A stretch of 64,000 nt of DNA from Agarophyton chilense (GCA_030374765.1 JARGXX010000025.1:186001-250000), one strand, 5' to 3'. Positions 12,382 through 24,470 are shown, counted from the first letter of the stretch. Translations and numbers: made by a program. The notes: generated from the letters alone by a model not told the origin.

Positions 12382-13362
12382 TTAAACATGATTCTTCTGT
12401 TCATCTCCAGGAGAAATAACCTCCAAATCAGGTGATTGGCTATCGTTGGGCAAATTAGAATTGGTAATCGTGGCAACGACCTCGGTATCATTTGACATCG
12501 TCGCAACGACTTCATAACTCTCCGCCTCCTTACGGTCGTTGACACCGAGAACCTCAGCGAGAGTGACCTTGGTGGGTATAATTGCAGCTGGGTGGGGCAA
12601 TACAGTACCAATAACTTGGGTCTTAACCAACTTATCGGGAGTAGAGCCCAGATTGTCTATCAATACCTTAAAAGGTCGCTTTGGTTCCACATGAACAACA
12701 CCGTTAGCCAAAGACAACTGGAGAGAATAATAAAACGACTGAAGTGCTTGAATGACTCGAATACCATGTTGGTCTGACGTAATTTGGACCCACACTTCGG
12801 ACTCAGCGGGAATCTTCCTAGACCGTCCACATCGTTAGCGATTAAAAACAGCATCCATGTTTGGAGTATTCTGGGCGACGGGCAGGGGAACCTGCTTACG
12901 TAACGTCCGTCTTATCGGCTTCCGAACAATTAGAACTGTAGAACCGTCTTCTGATTCCACTATTCTGGACCGAGTTCTAATGCCTTCGACGAATCGTTCG
13001 CAGAAATCATACCCGAGCATCAATGGGGTGCCAAGCAACTCGCATACCGCAACTTTTAACTGGACCAAACAGCCACTTAGCCTTACCACGATGTCGATAA
13101 AGCCAGCCGTTGTCAACGGATTGTTGTTCGCGTTAGCGATATCCAAAGCTGCACCTCGTTGAAGCAACGACCGAATCGACGATGGCAAAATGGATTTTAC
13201 AACGAAGTTTTGGCCAGCTTCTGTGTTGAGAACAGAGAATTGACGAACCACGAATTGGTCCGACACTCTAAGGCCAGCGTAAAACTTGTAGTTACGCTTT
13301 GCCATGACCAAAGCCCGATCCGAGAGACGCTTATTGTGGGATCGTATCCATGGACGATGCAT
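12382..13362 (-). other. Retropepsin-like region of the LTR element
   Basis: The minus-strand stretch 12835-13362 encodes a segment with AALDIANANNNPLTTAGFID and then LLGTPLMLGYDFCERF, resembling the second half of a gypsy-type aspartic protease ending in the L-G-x-D-F/W-L area. The stretch 12382-12795 continues downstream in the element without a recognised domain. Its place between gag and the lost pol part supports the call. Fossil, broken. Confidence 0.5.
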
Positions 13363-14062
13363 GAAATCGAAGTGTGTAGAGCTTGCGTCTGAGTTAACAA
13401 CCTTGCTCGAGAGAACAGTAACTGGGGAGCGATGCGGGAGCTCTTTGGGTGCTTAATGTCTCAACTCTGAGGGCGCCCCTCCCGTGGAGGAGACTCCCAA
13501 AGCTAATTTCTCGAAAGGCCATCCCCTGGAGCAGCATTTCCTCCGTCTGGGGTATCTGATACCTCAGTTTTATGAGCTTGGCGGTTCACTTAGAACGGTT
13601 TCGAAGTGGTTACCAGTTGGGGCGTTTGAGAAACCGGAACCGGCAAGAAGAGTTACTTGACCTGCTGATAGGTCAGACTTGGCACACGAGCGCGTTCTTC
13701 ATCCGTCAAGGACTCAAAACAATTGATAATCTTCGACATAACTTTCATCGAGAATGTACAGTTCGTATAAAGGTGACCACGATGGTAGCGAATGTGGCAT
13801 ATTATCGAAGACCAATCGATTGATGGACGGCTGTCTGTCCGACGGTGCAGATTTTTATCCCGCCATCCGGGTTGCTTAAAACGCGGTGTTCCGTTTACGT
13901 GGGAGAAATTTTCTGCCTTAACGTGAGTTTCATCAGCGTACGGTGTCGGGTGTTTCTCAAAGAACACTGAGGTAGACGGAAACTCCGTAGTTGGCCAAGA
14001 ATGGCGACCATCTCTCTGTGCGAAATTCACATTATCCGCGTTGCAGTCTTCCGTGGAACTGC

Positions 14063-15544
14063 TTACCAAAGAATGTGATTGGGAACTCTCCATGTGGAGT
14101 AACTTATGAATTCGTCCTCTGTTACCCTGCCTGATCCTGAAGGAGTCTCTTTTGGCTTAAGAAAATTGAAAAAGCTCCAAGTAGAAGATCTTTCGACTGG
14201 ATTCCCAGTGAAGGGCGACAAGGGTCCGTATAGCGGGGTCCAAGCAATCACAAAACATAGTGCATCGTTCCAAAGAGGAATAGACGTTACCAAAAAGTTG
14301 AAAAGCCTTATTCAAACGAGTTGAATACAGCGTCTCCGATTCTCCGGGCTTCTGTTTCGTATGACGCGAAGCCAATATGGCATCTTATATAGCATTTCCA
14401 GTAGCACATGACCTGAGTAGGCAGTGAACCGCTTCGGGCCAAAATGTAACTCTTCCATCCGAGGCTCGCAAAGTGCCGAGGACAGAAGTGAACTGATCAT
14501 CAGCCAATCCTTTTTGGAAATATGGTAAAGCCGTGAAAGCCTGCGCTTCACTTATACCAAGTATATCGGCCTCCGTCACAAATCGGGCCAAGAACTCTAG
14601 CGACAAGATTCGGTCTTCACCACTGAAAAGATGTTTCTTCAGCGAGAGGTCCATTTGCTTAATACAATCTTTAAGTCGACCTGTCCCACGGGGAGTACGA
14701 TCCAAAGATGAATCGTCGAGTCGACAGTATCGATATTATAGAAGTTCCGATAAAATGGATTCGCAGCCTTCAGCTCCTTCAGCCCAATGTGCTTTCTACA
14801 TTTCTCACGGGAAATAAAGCTCCGTGAGAGCCGTTTGTATTTTTAGACCGAAAAGGATTATCACGATGACTACCATATCCCGCGTGGGACAAAGCAGACG
14901 ACGAAGACAACGAACTATCAGAATTCTGAATCAGACAAACTTAAAATGGTATCAAAACGCTTCTGGTGTTTTGGATGAGTCTTATTTGAAGAACGAAGGG
15001 CAGTATCCTTTGAACTGGCATCTTCTTCCGCTTTGGCGGCGAATTATTCGTCAGCGCGAAACGTAGCTTCAATCGTCAGTAGGCGACCATCCAAACGTTG
15101 GAAAATCTTCTTCAAAGCCTCGAAACGAGTATCCACATTGGACAAAAAATTGTAGGGGCTCCAAAACTTTCCAAGATGGAATTGATATCCTTACGCATGT
15201 TGCGAAACTCACTAGTCACACTCCTAATATGGGCTTCATCCAAACGAGCTCTAACAAACCGGATATCCTTCATGTGCTCTGTGTTAGAGAAAAGTAGGAC
15301 CTGAAAATGGGCTTCCAATTCTTGGAGTTTATCGGAGAAAAGACCCGATTGGGTAGGAACCTCAGCAACCCCACCAAGCTGGGTAGACGGAAAAATTGAA
15401 GTCTTCTCTCGTTCGAGCGGCGCAGTCGTTCTTCGAAGAAGTTCTGCAGGCACTATCCTTGATGGACGTGCACCACTCTTCCCAGAGCCACGACGAGATC
15501 CCTGTAAAGGGCCAGCTATTATAATAAATCAGCTGATGGACCAA
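14063..15544 (-). other. Gag-like region of the LTR element
   Basis: Minus-strand stretches between the 5' LTR and the protease area include a segment with a K-P-G-E-S-E-T-L-Y-S-T-R-L-N-K-A motif and a later FCDCLDPAIRTLV. This resembles the capsid-type retrotransposon gag domain (K-x-x-E-S-V-x-x-Y ... F-x-x-G-L-x-P-x-I). No zinc knuckle was recognised. Fossil, broken in several places. Confidence 0.5.
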
Positions 15545-15694
15545 TGATACTCAAACTCAAAAAACAAATCCAAACAAAAACAAAACCAGAAATGATCCAT
15601 ATCGGAACAAACAATCGTAACCGATATGATACAACAAAGCCAGCCAGCCTGGAACAGACCGTAAATGAAGCTCGTTCTACTTCGGGAGACCAAA

Positions 15695-17310
15695 TATAGG
15701 GCAATGCTCGGCGACGGGAAGTGCTCTATGGGACGTTCGAAATCCACTCTCAAAGAGAAGCAGAACAGAGACAAGATCCCTCGTGCCTCCACAGGTCATG
15801 ACGTATCTTCACTGGAGATTCAAGTAAACCCACGAAGTTGAATAAGCAGGCCAGCAAGGCGTCCAACGATTGCGGGGGTATATCGCTACCCAGGCGTACA
15901 GCGAGTGAGTTGGTGTCGCTAGATCTGGTGAAAGGAAGGGGAAAAGGGGTAAGATCCAAAAGAAAATATGCGGGAGACTGGTGTTAACGAGCGAGGACTA
16001 TAACAAGCAAAATAATACCCAATGCTGGGGCGGAGGTTGTACCTGGTCTGTGAAAGAAATATAGTAAATAACTAAACATAAAAACCTAAAGACCAATATT
16101 TGGTATGCACTGCAGTGCTGTCCTGAATGGGATCGGTTTGATAACAAAGCCGTAGTCACGGAAGTTTCTCCAAGAAAGAGGTAAAGCTGTCGTGCAAGCC
16201 AGCGAAATCAGTACCAAACTCGGGATGACTTTGCAAAGTGGGAGGCAAGCGTGAGCTTGCCTCTACTAAGTACTGTACTATAGAGTGGCTATGTGGAAAT
16301 ACCTATAAGTATCTAGATTCTAACATGCGGGCTGTGGCATTCGTGGCACTATAGACCTACCCAAATCGGTACTAAAAAATATAAAATATTCCGTAATTAA
16401 GACGCTGTAGCATTCTGGATGCAACTGAGTTCGACCGATCGAAATGCTACGAAGTCGCCATACGGCATTCATAAGCTATTGCTTGGGCTATACTCGATTA
16501 CGAGAAGTTATGAGAAGAATAACTTCATTGAAAGGTCTGGACCGCAAAATTTAATTAGATATTATATTTAGTGTACACTGTAAGGTGCCATCACCAAGTA
16601 TTCTATTTGGTGTTATTTAGATAATTTTGTAGTGGCATTATACGTGTATGCATTACTTTACCGTACTTGTTTTGTCTCTTGGCACATTAAAGGGAACAAG
16701 ACCCAGGTGAGGACGGCGGAAGGAACCAATAACCAAAACCTACCAAACTAAACACTATCTTGGTGAGCCCTGGAAATCCTAAAGTTGTTCACCACAAAGG
16801 GGCACCTATAGTTTCAGTTCTTAGCCTTTTTGAGCTATAGCTCTTGTTCCGAGGACTCTACTGTTGCGCGTTTACGGCCCTTTTTCTACAGCTTTCTGTA
16901 TGTGTGTGTGTTGGTTCTTTGTTGTTTTCTCTATTGTTACCTGGTTCTCTGTGTTGTCACAAGGGTTGTAGAGCCGATCTCTTGTTCATTACGTACCGCC
17001 GCATCTGGTCATCTGCCTCGTAAACACACATATTATTCCAATTGTTCAGGCACACCTGGCTTCTTTCCGCACACTCTCTTCTTATCTAAGAACCGTCGCT
17101 CGCAAGGCGACACTAGCTCTTTGCGATTATTTCTGTGGATACCCACTGCACCGAAACCTCTACAGTCTTCAGTGGAATACAACAGAGGCCACGATTCCAG
17201 GTCCACAGTACACGCTATTCTCATATTTTGAGATATTACTTGTAAGGAGATAATCATAAGTCATGGACCGCATCATCTCTAGCAGAGCAACCAAAGTGCA
17301 TTGCACTACA
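15695..17310 (-). repeat. 5' LTR of the 6422-17310 element, enlarged by about 785 bp
   Basis: The parts 15695-16402 and 17188-17310 align with the 3' LTR at 6422-7253. The 785 bp between them (about 16403-17187) have no counterpart there, so they are either an insertion here or a deletion in the other copy. On the minus strand the LTR starts TGTAGTGCAATGC and is followed, just below 15695, by TTTGGTCTCC, a plausible primer-binding site. Confidence 0.7.
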
Positions 17311-17511
17311 AAAGAAACCGACTGACGTGTGAGCAGGGTGAGAGACTTTGGGGTCGGAGTTCGTTAAATAAAGTTCATGGATTTCTATGTTAGCAGGCTC
17401 GCTACTGTCGACAGAGTCCAAGTCATCTTCGTTACCATAGGAAGAATCCGGACCAGAAAAGTCACTGAAATGGTCATCTCTTCTAAAAATATCAGACATG
17501 TCGTTCATCAC
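17311..17511 (-). pseudogene. Acidic N-terminal ORF cut off by the LTR element
   Basis: A minus-strand open frame starts near 17511 with MMNDMSDIFRRDDHFSDFSG and continues as an Asp/Ser/Glu-rich segment of about 66 residues up to the LTR border at 17310. Acidic, Ser-rich N-termini of this kind are common in Harbinger and piggyBac transposases, but no domain is present to name it. The LTR element replaced whatever followed. Confidence 0.35.
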
Positions 17512-18117
17512 GGCCGACTAAATCGAGAATAGGGATGGGCTTGATGGTGTTAAGACAGCCATAATGCTGGTGGGAATTTAGTAAAGACTATCCGACTTTC
17601 GTTCGGCAGTACCAATGAATCCAAGATTATCATTAGTTTTAGTTATGAGTGTGGTTTGAGATAAGAACAATCCCGCTCAGTTCTTGTCCATGAGCGCAGA
17701 CATGGAAAAGAGGACTCATAGCGATGTTTAGTGATACGAGTGTGTTTCTGAGGGTAACAGTAGTATTACAACCTTCGTGCGACCAGGTGATTGGACGAAA
17801 ACCTATTATTAAGTGTCGCCGAGGTGAATGGGTAGGTCGCCGGCATAGCCTTGTAAAATTGATTTGGAAGAAAATGTGAGATGGGTAGCAGTGGCAGAGT
17901 CCAGTTTCATCATCTCGCCGAAACAGTCCGATATCATGACAAGAGCCGTTTCCGCGCGATGTGGTGGGGTAGAGAAAGAGTTTTTCTTACAAACTGATTT
18001 TCTTTAATATACTAAACCCTTCCGGGTTTCTTTTTGTGGTTTCGAATTTAGGTTCAGTCGATTGTTTTTGTTCAGAGGATTCAAGAAACAGTGAATTTTT
18101 TTATGGTTTTCTCTTCT

Positions 18118-18621
18118 TCAGATAACACATCTCTGCCTCACTGCGCTGGATTTCTCCGTTTTCTTCTTGTAAAAGTCTACGCAAATTTTGTCCTCGTCAA
18201 GAAGTCGAATGGACACCAAACCATGTGTGGTATTCTCCAAGGACAATTTCTTGATTTTGGTGTAAACATCATTCATTTCGAGGGTGGCCACAGGTGATAA
18301 TAATAGGAAAACGGTGAGACCTTCCGGTGTTTTGGTATCAAAAGCTGCCAGTTGTTCAACGATCATAGCCATTGTGTTAATGCGTCGGTAGATAATTTGT
18401 TTCATATTTAAATATCGAAAATTGATCAGCTCACATATTTTGGTAGTTTTTGATGCAGTGGGTGTAAATTCGTAGCTGTTGTCAAGGCGCTTCAGCATTC
18501 GGTGCGGGTTTCCAATCTCGGAGTGGGCGATTCTTAGCGCTTCATCAAATAAACAAGAGACGATTATTTTACTTGATTTTTTTCTGGTTTGTCTCAAATT
18601 TTTTCCGTTTGTGATTGTCAC
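18118..18621 (-). other. Copia-type gag (UBN2-like) fragment
   Basis: The minus-strand frame encodes about 167 residues. Its middle reads like the UBN2 domain of Ty1/copia gag: an ML(K)RLDNSYEF block, then LINFRYLNMKQ, then a segment of helices with EQLAAFDTKTP and VFLLLSP. Copia gag has the pattern W/M-x-x-L-x-x-x-Y ... F-x-x-L-K-M ... L-x-x-I-G ... L-L-x-S-L-P. No LTR, protease or pol parts were recognised nearby. It is a small fossil fragment of an LTR element. Confidence 0.45.
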
Positions 18622-18941
18622 TGGAGTATGTGTTACAGTTTTATGATATTTTGTTTTTGATTATCTTCGCGTCACATGCCGACTCAAAACGGATTTTCCA
18701 CAGATTGTATTCGTGCGTTTCTTCGAAAGACTAGATCCTATTTTTCTCAGATTTCATGACAAAGAGAATGTGGTGAGATTTAAAGTTATAAAAGTGCTAA
18801 TTAAGACTCTGGGCCCATATCCTGTTTGCGAAGGGTATGTGGCGAACAAGCTTGTTGAGGTAGTGAACATATGTTATAGTGTTTTGCTACCTCGCTTTTA
18901 TGATAATCAAAAACATGCGAGAGAGAAGGTAGTACAATGAC

Positions 18942-18967
18942 GAGAGCATTTGTTATAATGCTCTCGT
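18942..18967. repeat. Perfect 9-bp inverted repeat
   Basis: CGAGAGCAT and ATGCTCTCG are separated by eight bases and can form a hairpin. It lies just past the C-terminal end of the pogo-like transposase reading and may belong to its 3' end. Confidence 0.7.
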
Positions 18968-20400
18968 AAAATATTCAAATACAAAACAATATATATATTC
19001 AGAGTATGAATATCAAGCTCTTGAATTCTACAAACACTAAACTCACTGAGACTGAGACCATTTAGTACACGCGTACCGTTGTGAATCACTTTTCTATCAG
19101 CCTGTAACATTTTTTGCGTTTTAGTGTAACTCTCAACCAGATCGCGATAGGTTTGTAATGTCACAGTGTAGTTCGCCTCCTCTCCAATGTTAGTAATGTT
19201 TCTTTCTTTGATCACATTAGGTGGCAGATTTTACTGTGCGGATCCCATATTCCACCTCCGTCAAAATCCTGGACAATATTGCTCGCATTGGCGGCATGAT
19301 TATAAGCGGTTGTGAGAATTTCACAGAGCGTGAAGAAATCATTTCGGTTTTCTCGACCTCCAATAGTGTCCATTTATTCAGGATATTTCGAAACTGATTT
19401 TTAAACGGTGAGAAAACAAAGTGATAAAGTTTTTACAAACGGTGGCTTGTTTGTGCAAGGAGCACACTTACGACGATTCTGTTGTCTCAATTTGATTCCA
19501 AGGCTTAGTAACTGCAGTGCACCTTATACCAATCAAAGGTGGTAATGATATTGTGATGCCTTTTACGAAGTTCTTTTGTTTCTTCGACGAAGTGTTTCAC
19601 CCATTCAAGGAAAATAGATGCATCTACTCCAGCTGGATCTCTGGCACAAGTCTTTGCAACGGTACGAGATAGCACGATAGTGTCTCGTAAACATCATCAG
19701 CTCGCTTTCGGCACTTTGGACGCGTTCGTGAAAAGACAATTAACGCAATCCAACAATTTCCGCTTCCAGACACTAATAGCATACCGGTTATATATTGTGT
19801 GTTACCACACAATTTGAGTTTTCTAGAATTGCTTCTGCCGTTGGATTCAAACAGAGCCTTAGATCGGGCACGCGTGGCTGTGCGGACGGAGAATCCCGAT
19901 TCATCAATGCTAAATATTTGCACGGGGCTTGTCCCCTTATACTCTCAATAGGCTTGAGATATTAGAGAGAAATTCTCTGCTAGGTTTCGAGGTGACGTCG
20001 CGATGGTACGCATCTTCTCTAATTTCGACCTTCTTTTCAAAATAACTTGATGATGTCTTTTGATGAAATTCTTCACCCAGCTGTTTTCTGGAAGGTCATT
20101 TCGGATTGGAAAGTGTGCTTTCCGCCCCGCATAAAGTGATCACAGTGAAAGAATGGTCCCTGGTTTTCTCTGTCTCTGAAATTGTAGTATTGAAAGCTCG
20201 GTCAATAGTCGACTAGGATATCTTAATCTTTTCGGCTGTTTAGAGTGTTAAGGATTTGGAACCGCGACGATGATGAGCAGCAGCGAGCTCGAGCTTGGTC
20301 CGATTCGGTGCATCGGTGCATAATCTTTTTGTGACCATCAAAGAGTAGCCGCGGTAACTAGCAGCAGTTCATCTAGATCAAATGTGTTATGTAAGCACGT
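18950..20400 (-). pseudogene. Pogo/CENP-B-type transposase (DDE_1), decayed
   Basis: Reading the minus strand from about 20120, blocks appear in the usual order: DLPENSWVKNFIKRH (HTH_Tnp_Tc5-like), QIFSIDESGFSVRTATRARS with the first catalytic Asp (around 19905), GNCWIALIVFSRTRP (around 19720), an FLEWVKHFVEE helix, TTFDWYKVHCSY where the second Asp is kept but the DGYKSH motif is changed, then FAPFKNQF, LNKWTLLEVEK and GIWDPHS (19240-19420), and a C-terminal tail to 18907. Several frameshifts and stops interrupt it, so it is inactive. Pogo elements are plain DNA transposons of the Tc1/mariner superfamily. No terminal repeats were identified. Confidence 0.7.
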
Positions 20401-20427
20401 TAGTGGCAAACACATCATGCTTTGTGG

Positions 20428-21960
20428 TTAAGAAGAAGGTTTGTAGACGAAATTATCACGCAAAGTTCGAATCTGGTGCCAAACACGAGCGACGTTGACC
20501 CGTTTTTCTTGGAGAAATCTTTTTATGTGGGATGAAGCACTACTGCAGAAAAATAGTGGATTTACGCAAAAAATATTTTGGTACGAATATGGTATACAAG
20601 TGTAAACATTAGATGGGTGAAAGCGGTATAATGAAAATTTGGTATGTATGTTACGAAAAGAAATGATTTCGAATGTTAGGACTCTGGAGAGTAAGGCGTA
20701 GAACCTATGAACAAGGGACGCCACCATGGTGGGACAAGAAGTCTTTCGTAACGGAAAGACATTTGACCGAAAGCATAGAACGAAGAAGCGTTTTCTGTTT
20801 GCACTGGCTCTAGATGCTCCAACTACGTTCCTATTAAATATTGGAGCCGCGCTAGGAGAGCATATGCTGATGTCGTCAACATTAATGCTTGTTCCCTCTC
20901 CTTGAGCAGTACATTTTTTAACATCAGCGTTAACCTCGATGAGCAGTGCTTCCACGAATTCAGGTACCACAGACAGAACCTGGGAATAGTATTCAACCAG
21001 ATTGGGTGGAGGGAGGTTTCACCAAACGTAATCGCTACCGCTGTTACCGTATGGAAGCACATTGTATTGTATTTAGACGACTCGCGTCTCCATGCACATG
21101 GTTTGACCTGGAAATGCAATTTTCTAAGCACCAGTCAGCTCTGAGTAAGATTTTTTGGGAGGCTTTAGAAGGTTTTTTTGTATATAAGGGTTCCATACTA
21201 ACCACTCTAAGCACTAGACTGCTACAATCACGCGAGGAGCACTTCGTTAATTGTATAGAGGAAGCAGATGCTTCTTTGGATAGCTGTGTTGGTTTTTATT
21301 GATTGCACAAAGATCCGCATGCAGCGTTCGGGTGGCTTGGGTTCGAACCAACAATCCTGCTACACCGGACACAAACAAATGCACTTTCTATTGGACCAGC
21401 CTTTTATCATGCCAAATGGTCTTATATCTCATCCAAGCGACCCGGAAGTAGATAAAGGGCATGATCTGCGGTGCAGCGGGGTTGGGGAGGAGCTTGGCGA
21501 GTGTCTACTGTTCAAGGGTCGTCAGTTCTATTTTTTCGGAAATGGTACATAATTGTTACGTCCGTGGTGTCAGGTCACGTCCGACCGTGTTAATGGTACA
21601 GATGCTCAAGCGGCATATAGCAAAAGCATGAGGGCAGTTCGAGTTGCTGTCTAGTGGAACTATAAAGACCGTAAGAAAGCCTTTAATAGAATTGACTTTC
21701 CTCGTCTACTGAAGGTACGCCAGATCTCCGTTACACTACTTAATGTAGCATCAGCACTGCCCTTGAACTTCAAGGCGTGCATAGAACAAGGGCGGCCAAG
21801 TCGGAAGCCTCTTCTCTAGCGAACCCCTATACTTCGATGCGTATAAAACTACAGAATAAAAGCAGCTGAGTTTCTCTGCGACAAAGTCGTTGAATGCAGG
21901 TCCCCGAGCCAAGGGAGCAAAGAGGCTCGGCTTTTAAACGCGCTACCCAGCAACCCCGCT
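20428..21960. other. Unassigned sequence with a possible old LTR piece
   Basis: A minus-strand open frame of 180 codons (20428-20970) and an overlapping 102-codon frame have no recognisable domain and look fortuitous. Near 21310-21375 a GGGTTCGAACC core and a GTCCGG..GTAGCAGG stretch on the minus strand resemble tRNA B- and A-box sequences, spaced too closely for a tRNA gene. Confidence 0.3.
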
Positions 21961-21969
21961 TCCCTAGCT

Positions 21970-22479
21970 TCAACAGCTCCTGTTCAAGTGCTCTACCCCA
22001 GCTTCTTTAGGGTTTAAAGTAAGTGCCGCAATCACATCTGCAATTGTCGCGTGCTTCTGAATAGCAGCCTCACATTCCTCGGTTTCAAAGCGACGCTTCT
22101 CCGTATCATTGTTCTTCTTTGTTTGAGCAAATAAAAGCGTCGAGAGATTGTCCTCGGATCCAAGAGGCGACCTAAGCTTGCGCCCCATGCATTAGAAAAC
22201 CGGTTTTTGTTTTTCTGAGTCGTCAAAGTCGATATATTGAAAGCCGTTTTTGTCAACAACACGACGAAGAGAAAAGGTCCGTGTAGATAAACCATACGCC
22301 ACTAAAAAGCTTTTGTGGTTCTTCTGCTCATCTATCACGGCTCTAGCGGACTCATCTCGGTCGTCAATTCTCAAGATGAGCTTATCAAGAAGCTGTGGAA
22401 AAGGCTGTGTTAGATTCGCAAGACGCATGGGAGGAAGGGGTGCTGTCGGAAGGAGGTCATTTCGCTTGAGGCTCAACAA
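21970..22479 (-). pseudogene. Unrecognised decayed gene of about 170 codons
   Basis: Two minus-strand open frames, 22192-22479 (95 codons, starting MLSLKRNDLL) and 21970-22188 (72 codons, starting MGRKLRSPLG), are in the same phase and separated only by one TAA and one codon. Together they have the mixed, charged composition of a real protein (hydrophobic LLDKLILRIDD, then FDDSEKQKP, then a helical Glu/Lys-rich end). No family is recognised. The single in-frame stop suggests a recent or partial decay, or a short spliced segment. Plus-strand overlap looks like a shadow. Confidence 0.35.
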
Positions 22480-22499
22480 AAGAGGCCAGTTTTGTTTGT

Positions 22500-23400
22500 G
22501 GGTGTGGACGGTGGTGGGTCAAGGGTGATTGCATACTCGTGTACGAAATGTCTTGGCCAGTTTTGGTTTCTTTTTCGTGTAACTCCAGCTCGTGTCACAA
22601 TTGTGATACGTGGCTACGAAAAGTACACAATTATTTTTGTGTAAATGCTCTATTCTTTGAAATTTTAGCTGAATCCTGCCGTGAATTAGAATTAGCCGTC
22701 CATCCGCTGTTTAGCCATACTGATGATATCTACAAGTATGCTTCATTGAAACGCGTTCACAGCAACACTCTGTAATGCACATCCGCACCCCCACCAATCG
22801 CCAAACAACTGCTACACTTCCAAACATTCCACCCAACGTACCGCGCCCTCCAAGCTCATCATTTCACCGCCGGCCGGCGCACAACTGCTCCCGACGGGCC
22901 AATGTCCAACTATTCACCCCTCGACCGACCGCGTACCGTCCTTGGCATCATGTCTCATCATTGTCTCATCATTGTCTCATCATTCTCTCCATCATGTACA
23001 CACAAATGTTGTTTTGAGCACTTGCCTCCGTGTGGCATGCTTTCCGGCAGCACTCCATATCGTCCCGCATAGCAAAAGCGCAGATTCGCCTGCGATTGTG
23101 TTGACAACAATTTCATCAATGTCATTGCTACTAGCCATCTGCACCCTTGCATAATTCCGATCCATCTCAATGCAGATCCTCACCCGTTCCAAAACGATTC
23201 CAATCCTGCTCTTGAGAGAGAGCGCCCCCCTCTCCCTCTCTCATCCACCCCTCTCTCTGCACTCCACTCCCTTGCTAATTGCCCTTCCGCTGTCAATCAG
23301 CATTACAGTAGCTAGAAAGACAATAACACACGACGACGGCGAACACGAAATAAAGTAGATACTAGAGATAAGAGTCTTCCTCTCACAACCCCCCGTACCA
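22500..23400. other. Unassigned sequence before the gene island
   Basis: No supported gene is seen. A CT-rich run (CTCTCCCTCTCTC) lies around 23215-23270 and a GTCTCATCATT tandem triplet at about 22948-22985. Confidence 0.35.
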
Positions 23401-23404
23401 CACT

Positions 23405-23580
23405 TCTTGCCGGGCCGCCTCTTGCCGGCCCTCCTCCGCTGGGCCTCCTCTGGCCGGCCCTCCTCCGCTGGCCCTCCTCTGCCGGCCCTCCTCTGCCGGC
23501 CCTCCTCTGCCGGCCCTCCTCTGCCGGCCCTCCTCTGCCGGCCCTCCTCTGCCGGCCCTCCTCCGCAGGCCCTGCGTGCT
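23405..23580. repeat. GC-rich minisatellite, 14-bp unit
   Basis: The unit CCGGCCCTCCTCTG is repeated about ten times, with CCGC/CTGG variants in the first copies. Because 14 is not a multiple of three, all frames stay open and give a 14-residue periodic peptide. The long open frames on both strands here (23312-23611, 23383-23853, 23407-23862) are therefore by-products of the repeat and are not annotated as genes. Confidence 0.85.
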
Positions 23581-24006
23581 CCCCCCCCTCAGCCCCGCCT
23601 CGCCCCAACACTCAACACCCTCTTCTGTAAAGATTCTGCCACGGCGCTTGAGCGCGCCAAGCAACAAAACCTCCGAGAAGAGAAGACCCCCACAAGTACA
23701 CCTGTACTTGTGTTGACAACGCACGCAGGAGGGGAACAACAGGGGGTGCGCCGCCACCAGTACACTACACAAAAATGTGTTTTGTCCACTCGCGCCTCCA
23801 ATCGCTGCATGGCTGGACACTGGCGCACCACTCTCGAAAACCAACCACGTCATATCTTGTGAGCGTTTGAAAAACTCTCAACATGGTTCTGTCGTAAGAG
23901 AGAAACCATGGTTTCAATAACAAGCGCAGTATTATCGACGCGAAGAGCACAGCGAATATAAGTGGTCCTAATTCATCCACGCGACCCGCGAGTTACACGA
24001 AAAAAT

Positions 24007-24061
24007 GTAGGGGGGGGAAGGGGGGGAAGGGGGGGGAGAGAGGGGGAAGAGAGGGGGGGAC
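24007..24061 (+). repeat. G/A purine tract
   Basis: An almost pure G/A run of about 55 bases, mostly blocks of five to nine G. Such runs may form G-quadruplexes or triplexes. It lies 400 bp upstream of the TATA box of the 24660 gene. Confidence 0.75.
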
Positions 24062-24462
24062 GCGTGGGCTAAGCGAATGTCGTAAAGGGTAACCATCGGG
24101 TCAACAAAGTTGCAACGGAGCTATCATAGGAATGAAGACGACAGCTCTGTTATGGAGGCCTTGAAATCCCGCCGTGGCATTTCGTTCACTTGAGGTTTCG
24201 CCCCACCAGCTGATCTAAAAAGACAGCATAATAATTAAATGCGTCATGCGTGCATGCGTCGACACTCTCAACGATTCTCGGCCTCTTGCGACTAAGAATA
24301 GCCCCCTTTGCCCGTAAACAATAATCATATGTACATCAGCTGTATCGCCCCTGTTCGAAACAGCATGTGAAGCTAAATCATCATGTACATCAATTCGCTC
24401 TCACGGCGCTGCTGGCCTCCTCTCCATCGTTACCTGCTTCAAGGATCAACCTTCCCCAATCT

Positions 24463-24470
24463 TATATAAG
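24463..24470 (+). promoter_or_regulatory. TATA box of the 24660 gene
   Basis: TATATAAG lies 190 bp before the ATG, followed by a C/T-rich leader with no upstream competing long frame. Confidence 0.6.

Larger units (their letters stand above)
6422..17310 (-). mobile_element. Ty3/gypsy chromovirus fossil, about 10.9 kb, with nested insertion
   Basis: This minus-strand LTR element has its 5' LTR at 15695-17310 and its 3' LTR at 6422-7253. Reading downwards, the internal region shows a gag area, a retropepsin-like area, a piggyBac transposon inserted at about 10.3-12.3 kb, a chromodomain and, near the 3' LTR, an antisense reading region. A primer-binding-like TGGTCTCC sequence follows the 5' LTR, and a purine tract precedes the 3' LTR. 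Reverse transcriptase and integrase were not recognised. The two LTRs are about 85-88% identical by eye, so the insertion is old. It is broken in many places. The 5-bp flanks (ATATT at one side, AAAGA at the other) do not match, which suggests rearrangement or recombination with another copy. Confidence 0.75.

Noticed and set aside
20428-20970. Minus-strand frame of 180 codons
   Set aside because: Cys/Ser/Phe-rich, random-looking composition without motifs; it lies in decayed transposon DNA.
21310-21375. A tRNA gene on the minus strand
   Set aside because: A GGTTCGAACC core is present, but A- and B-box-like words are too close and no cloverleaf can be drawn.
23312-23862. Open frames of up to 156 codons on both strands
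   Set aside because: They are produced by the 14-bp minisatellite, which is open in every frame; no domain or promoter supports them.
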